A DNA stretch of 26,266 bases from Hyphomicrobiales bacterium (GCA_021775385.1 JAJFHW010000164.1:1-26266); one strand, 5' to 3'. Shown: positions 14,691 through 23,645, counted from the stretch's first letter. Notes: generated by a model not told the origin, from the sequence alone. Program-made: numbers and translations.

Positions 14691-15308
14691 ATGATGACAC
14701 CTACCCATTTACTTATTGCTGGAGCGGTTCTTTCCAGATCAGGTCTGCAATCGGATATAAATGCGAAAGTTTCTGATAAAAGTGCTGCTCTTTGGGGCCT
14801 CAATTTTGCGGTTATTATCGGCGCGCTGTTACCAGATTTATCAATATATATATTATTTCTTTGGGCGAAATTTATTGCTGAGATTTCATCTCATGAATTA
14901 TGGACTTCCGTCTATTGGCAAGAGCCCTGGCAAACTTATTCAGCGATTACGAACTCACTGCCGCTCTATATGGGGTTCTTCATTGTAGGGTGGTTTATGA
15001 AAGTGCGGTGGTTGCAATTTCTTTGCGGAGCGGCGTTGTTGCATTTGGCTTTTGATTTGCCGTTTCATCATGCTGATGCGCACCAGCATTTTTGGCCTAT
15101 CACTGAGTTTCGTTTTCATTCACCGCTTTCATACTGGAACAGAGATCATTATGGAGATGTTGTCTCTTTCTTTGAGTGTTTATTGGCTTTGTTATGCATC
15201 GTTGTTTTGTGGGGGCGGTTTGATAACACTTTGCTCAAGGTTGGTTTGGTATTGGGGGCCGTAAGTTATGGGTTGGTGCCGCTTTATTTTTGGTGGACTT
15301 TGTCTTGA
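14691..15308 (+). CDS. Integral membrane protein of the DUF457/YdjM-like group (often mislabelled CobQ)
   Basis: The protein has about 205 residues with several hydrophobic segments. It starts MMTPTHLLIAGAVLSRSG and contains HLAFDLPFHHADAHQHFWP followed by FRFHSPLSYWNRDHYG. The many conserved histidines and aspartates suggest a metal site at the membrane. Homologous short alphaproteobacterial proteins are commonly labelled 'cobalamin biosynthesis protein CobQ', but no CobQ amidotransferase motif is present. A start at the TTG 14676 is possible (AGGA at 14663-14666); ATG 14691 or 14694 fits the family N-terminus better. Function is unknown. Confidence 0.75.
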   Translation: MMTPTHLLIAGAVLSRSGLQSDINAKVSDKSAALWGLNFAVIIGALLPDLSIYILFLWAKFIAEISSHELWTSVYWQEPWQTYSAITNSLPLYMGFFIVGWFMKVRWLQFLCGAALLHLAFDLPFHHADAHQHFWPITEFRFHSPLSYWNRDHYGDVVSFFECLLALLCIVVLWGRFDNTLLKVGLVLGAVSYGLVPLYFWWTLS

Positions 15309-15452
15309 TTTAGATTTTTATGCCAACTCTTTAGTTTACTTAAGACTAGCTTTTTTGACTTTGTATTGATGTTATATTAGCCATCATTGTTAAGAATGTT
15401 GCGACATTTTATATAATCAGCTTTCGCTGTAGAATTAGGTATAATAATAAGA

Positions 15453-16343
15453 ATGAAGACTAAATCGATTGATTTAAAATGTGCGGCTTTTTTGGGCAGG
15501 GTAACTGAGTTTTGGCGTAGGCGCCGGCTTCCGGCTGACCTTACTTCGGTTTCAACCAAGCCACTTACATTGATTACGGGTGGTTCTGGTGGCATTGGTG
15601 CTGCTTTAGCTCAAGAATTAGCGGAGGCTGGCCATAATATTTTAATTATAGGCCAGGATGAAGCTCGGTTGCGCTCAATTGCAATGCGTTTGCAGGAGGT
15701 TGGATCTGGCGAGGTTCTCTCTCTAGCGTTGGATCTTTCAGATTTTAATATGCATCATATGATAGATGGTTTGCTTGAGGCGAAGGGTTACCATGTTGAT
15801 ATTCTTGTAAATAATGCGGGACTTGGAGAGCGGGACGAATTTCTTGAGGCTGAATGGAGTGATCTGGAAACGGTTTTGGATGTGAATGTTAAGGTTTTGA
15901 CGGCTTTAAGTCATCGATATTTACCTGGGATGACGGTGCGTGGTTCTGGCGCATTATTAAATATGGCTTCGCTTGGTGGTTTGACACCAGGCCCTTATAA
16001 TTCAATTTATTTTGCTTCTAAGGCCTACGTGATTAATTTTACGGAAGCTTTAGCGAATGAAGTGCGGGGTAAGGGCGTTTATATAGGGGCAATTTTGCCT
16101 GGTCCCACAAAAACGGCTTTTCATCATAAGATCGATGGTCAAAACTCATTCTATAATTACCTTCTTTGGAAATTGAAGCCACGATTTGTGGCTCGCTCTG
16201 TTCACCGGGCGATGTTGATGAGAGTTTGGCCGATTGTGACACCGGGCTTGTTCTATTCTATGGCTGCGCTTTGTTTGCGTGTTATTCCTGGAAGTATTAT
16301 GGCGCCATTTATGGGAATTCTTTATAAAAAGAGGTCTTTTTAA
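15453..16343 (+). CDS. Short-chain dehydrogenase/reductase (SDR)
   Basis: This 296-residue Rossmann-fold oxidoreductase has the cofactor motif TGGSGGIG (residues 42-49), NNAG (120-123) and the catalytic set Ser173, Tyr186, Lys190 (YFASK). A ~38-residue N-terminal extension rich in arginine (FWRRRRLP) precedes the fold. The C-terminus is hydrophobic (about residues 245-285), which suggests membrane contact, as in the DltE/YqjQ-like and 11-beta-HSD-like SDRs. No substrate can be named. The upstream ribosome binding site is weak (AATAAGA). It stands alone between a DUF457-like gene and yggT. Confidence 0.88.
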   Translation: MKTKSIDLKCAAFLGRVTEFWRRRRLPADLTSVSTKPLTLITGGSGGIGAALAQELAEAGHNILIIGQDEARLRSIAMRLQEVGSGEVLSLALDLSDFNMHHMIDGLLEAKGYHVDILVNNAGLGERDEFLEAEWSDLETVLDVNVKVLTALSHRYLPGMTVRGSGALLNMASLGGLTPGPYNSIYFASKAYVINFTEALANEVRGKGVYIGAILPGPTKTAFHHKIDGQNSFYNYLLWKLKPRFVARSVHRAMLMRVWPIVTPGLFYSMAALCLRVIPGSIMAPFMGILYKKRSF

Positions 16344-16458
16344 GCAATTTTAGTGAGGCATAGCGGAAAGTTAAGGGCTTTGCTTCATGATTGCATTTCA
16401 GGCCTTTGACTGCTAAGGCTACACTTTAAAAAATGACCAATAGTTGAGAGAGCAAACT

Positions 16459-16767
16459 ATGATCCCTTTGTTGCAATTTATTGATGTTGTTATCATTGAT
16501 CTTTTAAAATGGGTCGTGATTATTAGCGTGATTTTAAGCTGGCTAGTCGCCTTTGGAATTGTTGATACTTACAATAACTTTGTACAGTCAGTGATGCAAT
16601 TTTTGCATACGGTCACCGAGCCAATGTACCGACCATTTCGCTCGCTTGTCCCACCTATTAACGGTGTTGATTTAGCGCCATTGCTGTTGTTGATATTTTT
16701 CATGTTTTTACAGTTTGTGGTCATTCGTGGGTGGCTCATTCCTTTTTTCCATCAAGCTAGCCTTTAG
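16459..16767 (+). CDS. yggT: YggT family membrane protein
   Basis: This is a 102-residue inner-membrane protein with two hydrophobic hairpins. Typical blocks are LKWVVIISVILSWLVAFG and TEPMYRPFRSLVPPINGVDLAPL, then a second long hydrophobic stretch. The ATG at 16459 is preceded by AGAGAG; an in-frame TTG at 16444 would add five residues but has no better site. YggT is linked to osmotic tolerance and envelope or division assembly in other bacteria. Its gene is commonly next to a DUF167 gene, as here (14-base gap). Confidence 0.88.
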   Translation: MIPLLQFIDVVIIDLLKWVVIISVILSWLVAFGIVDTYNNFVQSVMQFLHTVTEPMYRPFRSLVPPINGVDLAPLLLLIFFMFLQFVVIRGWLIPFFHQASL

Positions 16768-16781
16768 ACTGTGATAGTTGA

Positions 16782-17120
16782 TTGTCTGGCTCACCTTATA
16801 GAGTTACTGATGAAGGCCTGAAGCTTCATATTTTAGTTTCTCCAAAAGCGAGAAAAGATGAAATTTCTGGTTGTGAGCTCCTATTGGATGACCGGAGTGG
16901 TGAGATGGTTGTTTTGCGCGTTAAAGTGCGTGCACTCGCTGATAAAGGTTTTGCGAATAAAGCCGTGCTTAAGGTGATTGCAAACTGGCTGGATGTTCCT
17001 AAAACATCAATTGATTTGATTTCAGGTTCGAAGGCCAGATATAAGACTCTTTTGATTGAGGGCTTGGGAAAAGAATTAGCTCAAAAATTTGAACAATGTC
17101 TCCTTAAGAATGTCTCATGA
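16782..17120 (+). CDS. DUF167 family protein (YggU-like)
   Basis: This is a 112-residue small soluble protein with the DUF167 core: LHILVSPKARKDEISG, LRVKVRALADKGFANKAV and VPKTSIDLISGSKARYKTLLI. The start is unusual. A TGA lies just upstream at 16779-16781, so the first usable codon is TTG at 16782, and no ATG or GTG occurs before the conserved core. No clear ribosome binding site is seen, so translational coupling to yggT is likely. Biochemical role is unknown. Its position between yggT and folD is common in this group. Confidence 0.85.
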   Translation: MSGSPYRVTDEGLKLHILVSPKARKDEISGCELLLDDRSGEMVVLRVKVRALADKGFANKAVLKVIANWLDVPKTSIDLISGSKARYKTLLIEGLGKELAQKFEQCLLKNVS

Positions 17121-17192
17121 AGAACATCTTGTAAATAATGTCTTGTAACTAAAGAAAAATCTTAAAAAATTGTATATGAGGACGTGCGATAA

Positions 17193-18077
17193 ATGACAGC
17201 TCAAATCATTGATGGCAAACTAACAGCTAAAGCGCTTAGAAGTTCTATTGCCATAGAGGTCGCCAAGATTAAAGAAGCGGTTGGTGTGACGCCTGGGTTA
17301 GCCGTTGTGCTTGTTGGCGCTGACCCTGCGTCAGAAGTTTATGTAAAAAACAAAGCAAAACAAACTGTTGAAGTTGGTATGGCCAGTTTTGAACATCGTT
17401 TGCCTGCGGAGACAACCGAGAGTGATTTGCTCTCTTTGATTGACCAGCTAAACAAAGATGACGCCGTGCACGGGATTTTAGTGCAATTGCCAGTGCCTGA
17501 TCATATTGATGAGCGTAAGGTTATTTCAGCGATTGACCCTTTGAAAGATGTTGATGGGTTCCATCCAATTAATGCAGGCCGGTTGGCAACAGGGCAAAAA
17601 GCTTTGGTGCCGTGCACACCTGTTGGTTGTGTGATCTTGGCCAAACAAGCTCAAGCTGATTTAACTGGTTTGAATGCTGTTGTTATTGGACGTTCTAATA
17701 TTGTTGGGAAACCAGTTGCGCAATTGTTATTGCAAGAAAATTGCACGGTGACGGTTGCTCATTCCAGAAGTCAGAATTTATCTGAGATTGTGCGCCGAGC
17801 TGAATTAGTTGTGGCGGCAACTGGGCAATGCGAAATGGTAAAGGGTGCATGGATTAAGCCTGGGGCCATTGTGATTGATGTTGGTATACACCGCACAGTG
17901 AATGATTTGGGTAAGGTAAAATTAAAAGGCGATGTTGCTTTTGATGAGGTCTCTGAGGTTGCTGGGTTTATTACTCCTGTGCCTGGTGGTGTTGGGCCGA
18001 TGACGATTGCTTGTTTGCTTAGAAATAGTGTTGTTGCTTGCGCCCGCTTAAATGGTTTGCCTGACCCTATTTTTTAA
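17193..18077 (+). CDS. folD: Bifunctional methylene-THF dehydrogenase/methenyl-THF cyclohydrolase
   Basis: FolD interconverts 5,10-methylene-THF, methenyl-THF and 10-formyl-THF in the cytoplasm, feeding purine and formyl-methionine synthesis. It has 294 residues, as expected. Tyr50 and Lys54 (EVYVKNKAK) match the catalytic pair. [10 protein letters not shown](I)N is the second signature, [11 protein letters not shown] is the NADP-binding loop, and [15 protein letters not shown] is the C-terminal family signature. GAGGA at 17178-17182 precedes the ATG. It lies downstream of yggT-DUF167 and may be expressed with them. Confidence 0.96.
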   Translation: MTAQIIDGKLTAKALRSSIAIEVAKIKEAVGVTPGLAVVLVGADPASEVYVKNKAKQTVEVGMASFEHRLPAETTESDLLSLIDQLNKDDAVHGILVQLPVPDHIDERKVISAIDPLKDVDGFHPINAGRLATGQKALVPCTPVGCVILAKQAQADLTGLNAVVIGRSNIVGKPVAQLLLQENCTVTVAHSRSQNLSEIVRRAELVVAATGQCEMVKGAWIKPGAIVIDVGIHRTVNDLGKVKLKGDVAFDEVSEVAGFITPVPGGVGPMTIACLLRNSVVACARLNGLPDPIF

Positions 18078-18261
18078 CTCTACCTTGTTCTTTAAATGAG
18101 CAGAGCTTTAATTCACCGGTGTTAAATGTAAAAGATTTTTTTAAACCTATTTAGGGCCGTAATAGATTAAATTTGGTTTTCGAGGTCTTCATGCTTATAT
18201 ACACCTTTAAATATATAGATCACTGCAGGCTTTAAGATTGATTAGAACTGAGACTAAATAG

Positions 18262-19101
18262 ATGAACGCCGTTAGCTATATTAAAATGAATGGTTTGGGG
18301 AATGACTTTGCTATTTTCGATAGCAGAGAACAGCCCTTGTCTTTGAGCGCTGAACAGGCTGCCTTTGTTGCTAACCGTGAGGATGGTGTAGGCTGTGACC
18401 AGGTGATTGTGCTTGAGCCATCTTCTAAAGCTGATGTTTTTATGCGGATTTTAAACGCTGATGGCTCTGAGGTTGATGCTTGCGGGAATGCTACCAGATG
18501 TGTTGGGCGGATTGTTGCAGGTGAATTGAACCGCGCTGGGGTGACTATTGAGACAAATGCAGGTGTTTTAATTGCTCAGATTATTGGCCAAGACCAAGTT
18601 ACCGTTGATATGGGTGCGCCCAGATTTGGTTGGCAGGATATTCCCTTAATGGAAGAGTTCCGTGATACGCGGATGATTGAATTGCAAATCGGGCCAATTG
18701 ATGATCCCGTTTTACATTCTCCTTCGGTTGTGAATGTGGGGAACCCGCATTGTATTTTCTGGGTAGAGGATGTTGAAGCTCACGACCTTTCAAAATTTGG
18801 GCCTATGCTTGAAAATCACCCAATGTTTCCTGAGCGGGCTAATATTTCTTTAGCTCAGGTTACGTCTAAGAATTCATTGCTACTTCATGTTTGGGAGCGT
18901 GGAGCTGGTTTGACAAAAGCGTGCGGGACGGCGGCTTGTGCCGCGGCTGTTTGTGCGGGACGGAAAAAACTGACGGGGCGAAATGTTTCTGTGTCGTTAC
19001 CTGGTGGTGATTTGCAAATTCACTGGCGAGAAGCAGATGACCATATCTTAATGACAGGGCCTATTGAAGTTGAGTATAAAGGTGAGGTTGACCTTTCATA
19101 A
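18262..19101 (+). CDS. dapF: Diaminopimelate epimerase
   Basis: DapF converts LL- to meso-diaminopimelate for lysine and peptidoglycan synthesis, without a cofactor. It has 279 residues, typical length. The two catalytic cysteines are Cys74 (DACGNATRC) and Cys221 (KACGTAACA). The N-terminal [13 protein letters not shown] and [12 protein letters not shown] are conserved. A CACCGGTG palindrome at 18114-18121 lies upstream. It starts the dapF-mtaB-ftsY-yciB run seen in many rhizobia. Confidence 0.96.
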   Translation: MNAVSYIKMNGLGNDFAIFDSREQPLSLSAEQAAFVANREDGVGCDQVIVLEPSSKADVFMRILNADGSEVDACGNATRCVGRIVAGELNRAGVTIETNAGVLIAQIIGQDQVTVDMGAPRFGWQDIPLMEEFRDTRMIELQIGPIDDPVLHSPSVVNVGNPHCIFWVEDVEAHDLSKFGPMLENHPMFPERANISLAQVTSKNSLLLHVWERGAGLTKACGTAACAAAVCAGRKKLTGRNVSVSLPGGDLQIHWREADDHILMTGPIEVEYKGEVDLS

Positions 19102-19257
19102 AGGGACTTTTCATTAAAATGAATTAGCCTGGCTCATGCTGTGGGTCTTGATGGTTACGACATGTTTGAGGTTATTGGGTGTTTGGTTAAATGCAAATGT
19201 TCGTAGAAGATCTGTTTAGTTGAGTGAAAATGAGTAAAGCGAGTTAAGCGTATTTAA

Positions 19258-20532
19258 ATGAATAAAAATCCAAAATCTGATGCTCCACAAATTGTGACAT
19301 TTGGTTGTCGTCTCAATTCTTATGAATCTGAGGTGATGAGCGAACATGCGAGAAATGCTGGGCTTGAGGATGCGATTATTATTAATAGTTGTGCCGTGAC
19401 GAATGAAGCCGTACGCCAGGCGCGGCAAACGGTGCGCCGGTTAAAAAGAGAAAATCCAGACGCTAAAATTATCGTGACCGGTTGTGCCGCGCAAATTGAC
19501 CCTCAGATGTTTGATAAGATGGATGAAGTTGATTTTGTTATTGGCAATGACGAAAAAATGAAATCTGAGACATTTCAGGGCCTTGCAACTGAAAGTTCTG
19601 AACCTTGCCAGGTTAATGATATTATGTCCGTGACTGAAACAGCTGGGCATTTGATTTCTGCTTTTGGTGGGCGCGCACGGGCTTATGTTCAGGTGCAAAA
19701 TGGCTGTGATCATCGGTGTACATTTTGTATTATCCCGTTTGGTCGGGGAAATTCACGCTCTGTTCCAGTTGGTGAAATTGTGCACCAGATCGCTCATTTG
19801 GTTAGTCAGGGCTATAAAGAGATTGTCATCACTGGTGTTGATATAACCGCTTATGGCCGGGATTTACCAGGGGAGCCAAGCCTTGGAAAACTTTGTCAGA
19901 AAATTTTAAAACATGTGCCTGAATTAAAACGATTGAGAATTTCATCAATTGATTCAGTTGAAGCTGATGATGCATTGATGGATGTGATTGCAAATGAAGA
20001 GCGATTGATGCCGCATTTACATCTCTCGCTACAAGCCGGCGACAATATGATTTTGAAGCGCATGAAGCGTCGTCATTCGCGTGAAGATGCTATTGCGTTT
20101 TGTAGTCAGGTGCGGGAACTCAGACCAAACATTGTTTTTGGAGCTGATATTATAGCGGGCTTTCCAACTGAGACCGATGAGATGTTTGAGAATAGCTTAC
20201 GTCTCGTTGAAGAGTGCGGTCTTACATTTTTGCATGTGTTTCCATTTTCACCGCGGCCAGGTACGCCAGCGGCTTTGATGCCGCAATTAACAAAGTCTGT
20301 GATTAAAGAGCGGGCTGCTCGTTTGCGGTCGCTTGGGAATGAGCGGTTGCTGTTTTATATGGAAACATTAGATGGGCAACCTGTTGAGTTATTAATGGAG
20401 CGTGGTCAAATGGGCCGCGCTGAGAATTTTATTGAAGTTCAGTTGGATGGTCCTTATCAGCCAGGGGCGATTATTCGCGCCCGGGTGAGACGACAAGAGG
20501 ATGGCCAATTGAAAGGTGAGGTTTTAGCATGA
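19258..20532 (+). CDS. mtaB: tRNA t6A37 methylthiotransferase MtaB
   Basis: This radical-SAM enzyme adds a methylthio group to t6A37 in tRNAs that read ANN codons. It has 424 residues. The UPF0004 cluster cysteines are Cys17 (TFGCRL), Cys45 (NSCAVT) and Cys76 (VTGCAAQ). The radical-SAM cluster is CDHRCTFC (Cys150, Cys154, Cys157). The C-terminal part corresponds to a TRAM-like RNA-binding region. The stop overlaps the ftsY start as ATGA (20529-20532), showing coupling. The MtaB rather than MiaB assignment rests on the spacing and overall look plus the ftsY context. Confidence 0.93.
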   Translation: MNKNPKSDAPQIVTFGCRLNSYESEVMSEHARNAGLEDAIIINSCAVTNEAVRQARQTVRRLKRENPDAKIIVTGCAAQIDPQMFDKMDEVDFVIGNDEKMKSETFQGLATESSEPCQVNDIMSVTETAGHLISAFGGRARAYVQVQNGCDHRCTFCIIPFGRGNSRSVPVGEIVHQIAHLVSQGYKEIVITGVDITAYGRDLPGEPSLGKLCQKILKHVPELKRLRISSIDSVEADDALMDVIANEERLMPHLHLSLQAGDNMILKRMKRRHSREDAIAFCSQVRELRPNIVFGADIIAGFPTETDEMFENSLRLVEECGLTFLHVFPFSPRPGTPAALMPQLTKSVIKERAARLRSLGNERLLFYMETLDGQPVELLMERGQMGRAENFIEVQLDGPYQPGAIIRARVRRQEDGQLKGEVLA

Positions 20533-21758
20533 GCGGTGACAAGAATAGCAGTGAAAAGGACAATGAAAAGGGTAGAGGCTTGTTTGGACGTCTTTTTGGC
20601 GGCAACAAGGAAAAAGACGTTTTAGATGTTTCTTTGACTGAAAAGGTGAGTGATGCAGAGCTTGCTGAACCTATTGTAGATGATGAGATAAATGAAAACC
20701 CTTCTTTGACTGAGATAGAAACCGGGAATGAGGTTCAATCAGCTTCTGAAGTGACAGATACACCAACAGAAGAGGACGTTTCGGTTGAGACTGCTGAACC
20801 TGTTGTTGAAGCTGTAACTGAACTTGAGAAACCGCAAAAAAAAGGGTGGTTCTCCCGACTTACATCAGGTTTGTCCAAATCGTCTTCAAAATTAACTGAG
20901 GGCATCACTAGCATTTTCACGAAATCCAAGTTGGATGATGATGCTTTGCAGGATTTAGAAGACTTGCTTATACAATCTGATTTGGGTGTGGCAACAGCTA
21001 TGCGAATCACTGATCAGTTGTCTGCTTCGCGCTATGATAAAGAGATTTCTGGTGAGGAAGTTCGGCAAATTTTATCAAAAGAAGTTGAAAGCATACTCAA
21101 ACCGGTTGCACAACCTTTGGTTGTTGATGCGAAAAATAAGCCTCATATTTTGTTGATGGTTGGGGTAAATGGTGCTGGTAAAACGACATCAATTGGTAAA
21201 TTAGCGCAGAAATTTAAGACCGAAGGTCGGTCTGTTATGTTGGCTGCGGGCGATACATTTAGAGCAGCAGCTGTTGATCAATTAAAAATTTGGGGCGAGA
21301 GAACTGGGGCTGAATTGGTTTCGGGTCAAATTGGTGCTGATGCATCGGGTTTGGTCTATGATGCTTTGGAAAAAGCAAGAGCTGAGAATGCAGATATTTT
21401 GATGATTGATACGGCTGGACGATTGCAAAACAAAGCTGATTTGATGGCAGAACTTGAGAAAATTGTTCGCGTTATTCAGAAATTTGATCCAACTGGACCA
21501 CATGATGTGTTGCTTACTTTGGATGCAACTACAGGACAAAACGCTTTAAGCCAAGTGGAAATTTTTCAAAAAATAGCAGGTGTCACAGGGCTTATTATGA
21601 CGAAGTTAGATGGCACGGCAAGAGGTGGTATTTTGGTGGCGATTGCAGAAAAATACAAACTGCCAATTCATGCTATTGGCGTGGGCGAATCTATTGAAGA
21701 TATGCAGCCATTTGATCCGTCTGATTTTGCAAAAGCGATTGTTGGCGTTACTGAATAA
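20529..21758 (+). CDS. ftsY: Signal recognition particle receptor FtsY
   Basis: FtsY is the membrane-associated SRP GTPase that docks nascent membrane proteins at the translocon. It has 409 residues. The N-terminal ~100 residues form an acidic A-domain (many Glu, Thr, Val). The N domain then begins near KKGWFSRLTSGLSK. G motifs follow in order: GVNGAGKTT, DTFRAAAVDQL, DTAGR, TKLDGTARGG and GVGESIEDMQPF. The start overlaps the mtaB stop by four bases. yciB follows 50 bases downstream. Confidence 0.97.
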   Translation: MSGDKNSSEKDNEKGRGLFGRLFGGNKEKDVLDVSLTEKVSDAELAEPIVDDEINENPSLTEIETGNEVQSASEVTDTPTEEDVSVETAEPVVEAVTELEKPQKKGWFSRLTSGLSKSSSKLTEGITSIFTKSKLDDDALQDLEDLLIQSDLGVATAMRITDQLSASRYDKEISGEEVRQILSKEVESILKPVAQPLVVDAKNKPHILLMVGVNGAGKTTSIGKLAQKFKTEGRSVMLAAGDTFRAAAVDQLKIWGERTGAELVSGQIGADASGLVYDALEKARAENADILMIDTAGRLQNKADLMAELEKIVRVIQKFDPTGPHDVLLTLDATTGQNALSQVEIFQKIAGVTGLIMTKLDGTARGGILVAIAEKYKLPIHAIGVGESIEDMQPFDPSDFAKAIVGVTE

Positions 21759-21793
21759 AACACGTGTATTTTGATATAAAATACAACAATAAC

Positions 21794-21798
21794 AAGGA
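21794..21798 (+). promoter_or_regulatory. Ribosome binding site that fixes the yciB start at 21809
   Basis: AAGGA lies ten bases before the ATG at 21809. An earlier in-frame GTG at 21764 would place the site inside the gene and add 15 residues not seen in the family. Confidence 0.65.
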
Positions 21799-21808
21799 TT
21801 TAGTTGTT

Positions 21809-22372
21809 ATGAAATTGTTTAAACTATTTTTAGAAATGACGCCTTTGGTGATCTTCTTTATTACCTATAAATATATGGGGTTGATGGAAGCAACGATTGC
21901 ACTGATGATCACCACAACACTCTCTATAATTGTGTTTTGGTTTGTGTTTAAAAAAGTAGCGACGATGCCACTTGTGACAGCTGTTTTGGTGCTTGTGTTT
22001 GGTGGGCTGACTTTATATTTCGACGATACATTTTTCATCAAAATTAAGCCGACGATTATCTATATCTTATTTTCAGCAGGCCTTTTAGGTGCTTTGGCTT
22101 TTGGCCGCCCTTTAATGAAAACAGTTTTAGGAGAAGCTGTTGAATTAACTGATCGTGGTTGGTTTAAAATGAGCTTGCATTGGGGTTTATTCTTTTTGTT
22201 TCTAGCTGGTTTGAACGAGTATGTTTGGCGCAGTTTTGACGAGGGGACATGGGTTCAATTTAAAGCTTTTATGCTGCTTCCCCTAACGTTGGGCTTTTCT
22301 ATTCTGGAGCTAATCTTTATACGGAATGAAATTATCTTACCTGAAGAAGATAACTCTGATGAAGCTAATTAA
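21809..22372 (+). CDS. yciB: Inner membrane-spanning protein YciB (septation protein A, IspZ)
   Basis: This is a 187-residue polytopic membrane protein linked to septation and envelope synthesis. Family features: KLFKLFLEMTPLVIFFITYKY at the start, FGGLTLYFDDTFFIKIKPTIIY in the middle and GWFKMSLHWGLFFLFLAGLNEYVWR later. About five hydrophobic segments are present, and an acidic tail (EEDNSDE) ends it. The start is chosen from AAGGA. It follows ftsY in the same order as in many alphaproteobacteria, and in rhizobia often borders the ccm genes. Confidence 0.92.
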   Translation: MKLFKLFLEMTPLVIFFITYKYMGLMEATIALMITTTLSIIVFWFVFKKVATMPLVTAVLVLVFGGLTLYFDDTFFIKIKPTIIYILFSAGLLGALAFGRPLMKTVLGEAVELTDRGWFKMSLHWGLFFLFLAGLNEYVWRSFDEGTWVQFKAFMLLPLTLGFSILELIFIRNEIILPEEDNSDEAN

Positions 22373-22690
22373 TTGCAAGAGATCTAGTTTCATCATTATG
22401 AAATTCTCATAAAAATTATACAACTTAAGGTTAATTTCTTGTTGACATTGCGCGTGTAGGGAGTAAATATTCAACCTATAGGTGTATATGGTGTTGCCTA
22501 GTATCCAATCGAAGTTTTTGTATGGAACTTTGGATTTAGCCTTGAGATATGATGGAATTATTGAATGATCTAAGTATTTTTTGATTTGTTTAATTTAGAT
22601 TACTTATTCATTATCTATGGATCTTAGTTAAAGACTTAATCTTTATTTTCTTAATGCAATAAACTTCCCTTAAAGTGGGGACTTTTATAT
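22373..22690. other. Intergenic region upstream of the MarR-type regulator
   Basis: This 318-base stretch holds no gene. It contains a sigma-70-like promoter near 22442-22470, a ten-base palindrome at 22474-22483, and an imperfect hairpin at about 22502-22534 (ATCCAA...AAGTT against AACTTTGGAT). If the promoter is used, the leader is about 210 bases, long for a small regulator. Confidence 0.6.
22442..22470 (+). promoter_or_regulatory. Sigma-70-like promoter with adjacent palindrome, upstream of marR-type gene
   Basis: A perfect TTGACA at 22442-22447 is followed 16-18 bases later by TAAATAT (22464-22470). The perfect palindrome ACCTATAGGT at 22474-22483 sits at the expected transcription start and could be an operator, possibly for the MarR protein itself. 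Confidence 0.5.
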
Positions 22691-23158
22691 ATGTTAATTG
22701 GTGATATAACTTCTGAAGATAAAGACTTAGAAATTTCTGCAATTCATCTTCTGCATAGAGCAGGACAGTGCGCTGGGGATGTTTTTGGTCAAAAAGTTAA
22801 ATTTGCTGGACTAACTCCACGTCAATTCACGATTTTAAAAACAGTTGCTAAATATGAAGGGTTAAACCAAACAGATCTTGTTGATCGAACTGGTGTAGAC
22901 CGGTCAACTCTTGCGGATATTGTGCGACGGATGTTGAACAAGGGTTTAATCAGTCGTAAAAGAATGACGAATGACGCAAGGGCTTACGCTGTTTATATAA
23001 CAGATAAGGGGCGGGCGATTTTAAATGAAGCTATGCCTGCAGCCGCAGATGCGGATAAGAAAATTTTATCTGCATTACCTGCTGAACAACGTGAGATTTT
23101 TTTGGACACTTTGAGTCAGATAGTAGAAACTATACATAGTGCTCGAATTCATCACTAG
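22691..23158 (+). CDS. MarR family transcriptional regulator
   Basis: This is a 155-residue winged-helix regulator. The MarR fold is visible: a dimerisation helix, then LTPRQFTILKTVAKYEGLNQ, the DNA-reading helix TDLVDRTGVDRSTLADIVRRM (about residues 65-85) and the wing with LISRKRMTNDARAYAVYITDKGR. GTGGGGA precedes the ATG by about nine bases. It lies alone between yciB and the ccm cluster, with its own promoter and terminator. Its ligand and targets cannot be told from the sequence. Confidence 0.9.
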   Translation: MLIGDITSEDKDLEISAIHLLHRAGQCAGDVFGQKVKFAGLTPRQFTILKTVAKYEGLNQTDLVDRTGVDRSTLADIVRRMLNKGLISRKRMTNDARAYAVYITDKGRAILNEAMPAAADADKKILSALPAEQREIFLDTLSQIVETIHSARIHH

Positions 23159-23208
23159 ATCCTGGCGGAGAAGGTTTTACCTTTTGTGATGTTATTGAGC
23201 CTGCGGGG

Positions 23209-23267
23209 AAGGGTGAAGCCTGCGCCAGAATTAATAATAATTTTTGCTATTCGCTTCACCCTTTTTT
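23209..23267 (+). terminator. Rho-independent terminator after the MarR-type gene
   Basis: An exact 11-bp stem pairs 23209-23219 (AAGGGTGAAGC) with 23253-23263 (GCTTCACCCTT), and a T-run continues to 23267. The 33-base loop is AT-rich and large. Confidence 0.75.
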
Positions 23268-23293
23268 ATCTCTCACGGGCGATGGCTTCTTCT

Positions 23294-23326
23294 GTGCTTC
23301 AGTTGTCCATATAGCAACCGCACTAG
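23294..23326. repeat. Copy 3 of the degenerate ~30-base intergenic repeat
   Basis: The sequence contains GTGCTTCAGTTG, ATAGCAACCGCAC. It matches copies at 7526-7558 and 12019-12051 at about two thirds of positions. It directly precedes the GC-rich repeat at 23355-23397. Confidence 0.35.
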
Positions 23327-23354
23327 CTAGCGCCCTAGCTGACGCCCTGGGAGG

Positions 23355-23397
23355 GCGCGGGGCTAGGGCCCCCGACGGCCGTTCGGCCTACGTTTTT
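23355..23397. repeat. Dispersed GC-rich palindromic repeat, copy B
   Basis: The copy reads GCGCGGGGCTAGGGCCCCCG and then ACGGCCGTTCGGCCTACG followed by T5. It is nearly identical to 11919-11959. Hairpins GGGGC/GCCCC and GGCCG-TT-CGGCC are formed. Upstream bases 23328-23358 are also GC-rich, with a GCGCCCT...AGGGCGC pairing. Confidence 0.85.
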
Positions 23398-23435
23398 CAC
23401 TCAGAGCTAATTGCAAGAATTAGATTTCTATGAAT

Positions 23436-23588
23436 CTAGTTCTTTTCTTTTTCGGTGGTGAAGAGGTCGAGCATTTTTTTATGATGAGTTTCGCTGCGAT
23501 GCACCCAAAGAACTAAACCGATTAATGTCAGGAATGTAATGCCGTAGCAGGCAATTATAAAGTTTGAATATGGTCCTAGCTCAAGCAT
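23436..23588 (-). CDS. ccmD: Haem exporter subunit CcmD
   Basis: This gene encodes 50 residues. One N-terminal transmembrane helix (about residues 10-29, FIIACYGITFLTLIGLVLWV) is followed by a basic/His stretch (HRSETHHKK) and a charged tail (TTEKEKN). This is the CcmD pattern; it helps release holo-CcmE from CcmABC during cytochrome c maturation. GGAAGAAGA lies directly before the ATG at 23588. It follows ccmC at the expected place, 163 bases on. ccmG, which usually follows, is absent. Confidence 0.88.
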   Translation of the reverse strand: MLELGPYSNFIIACYGITFLTLIGLVLWVHRSETHHKKMLDLFTTEKEKN

Positions 23589-23645
23589 TCTTCTTCCTTT
23601 TATCTCTTTGTTTCAATTTGTTAATTTTCTAAACGATAATTTCTG

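Noticed and set aside
14493..14708. 71-residue minus-strand frame in the gap upstream of the DUF457-like gene
   Set aside because: No motif or ribosome binding site is visible; the region fits a non-coding upstream gap.
19112..19125. TTCATT/AATGAA inverted repeat after dapF as a terminator
   Set aside because: The loop is only two bases, the stem is AT-rich and no T-run follows.
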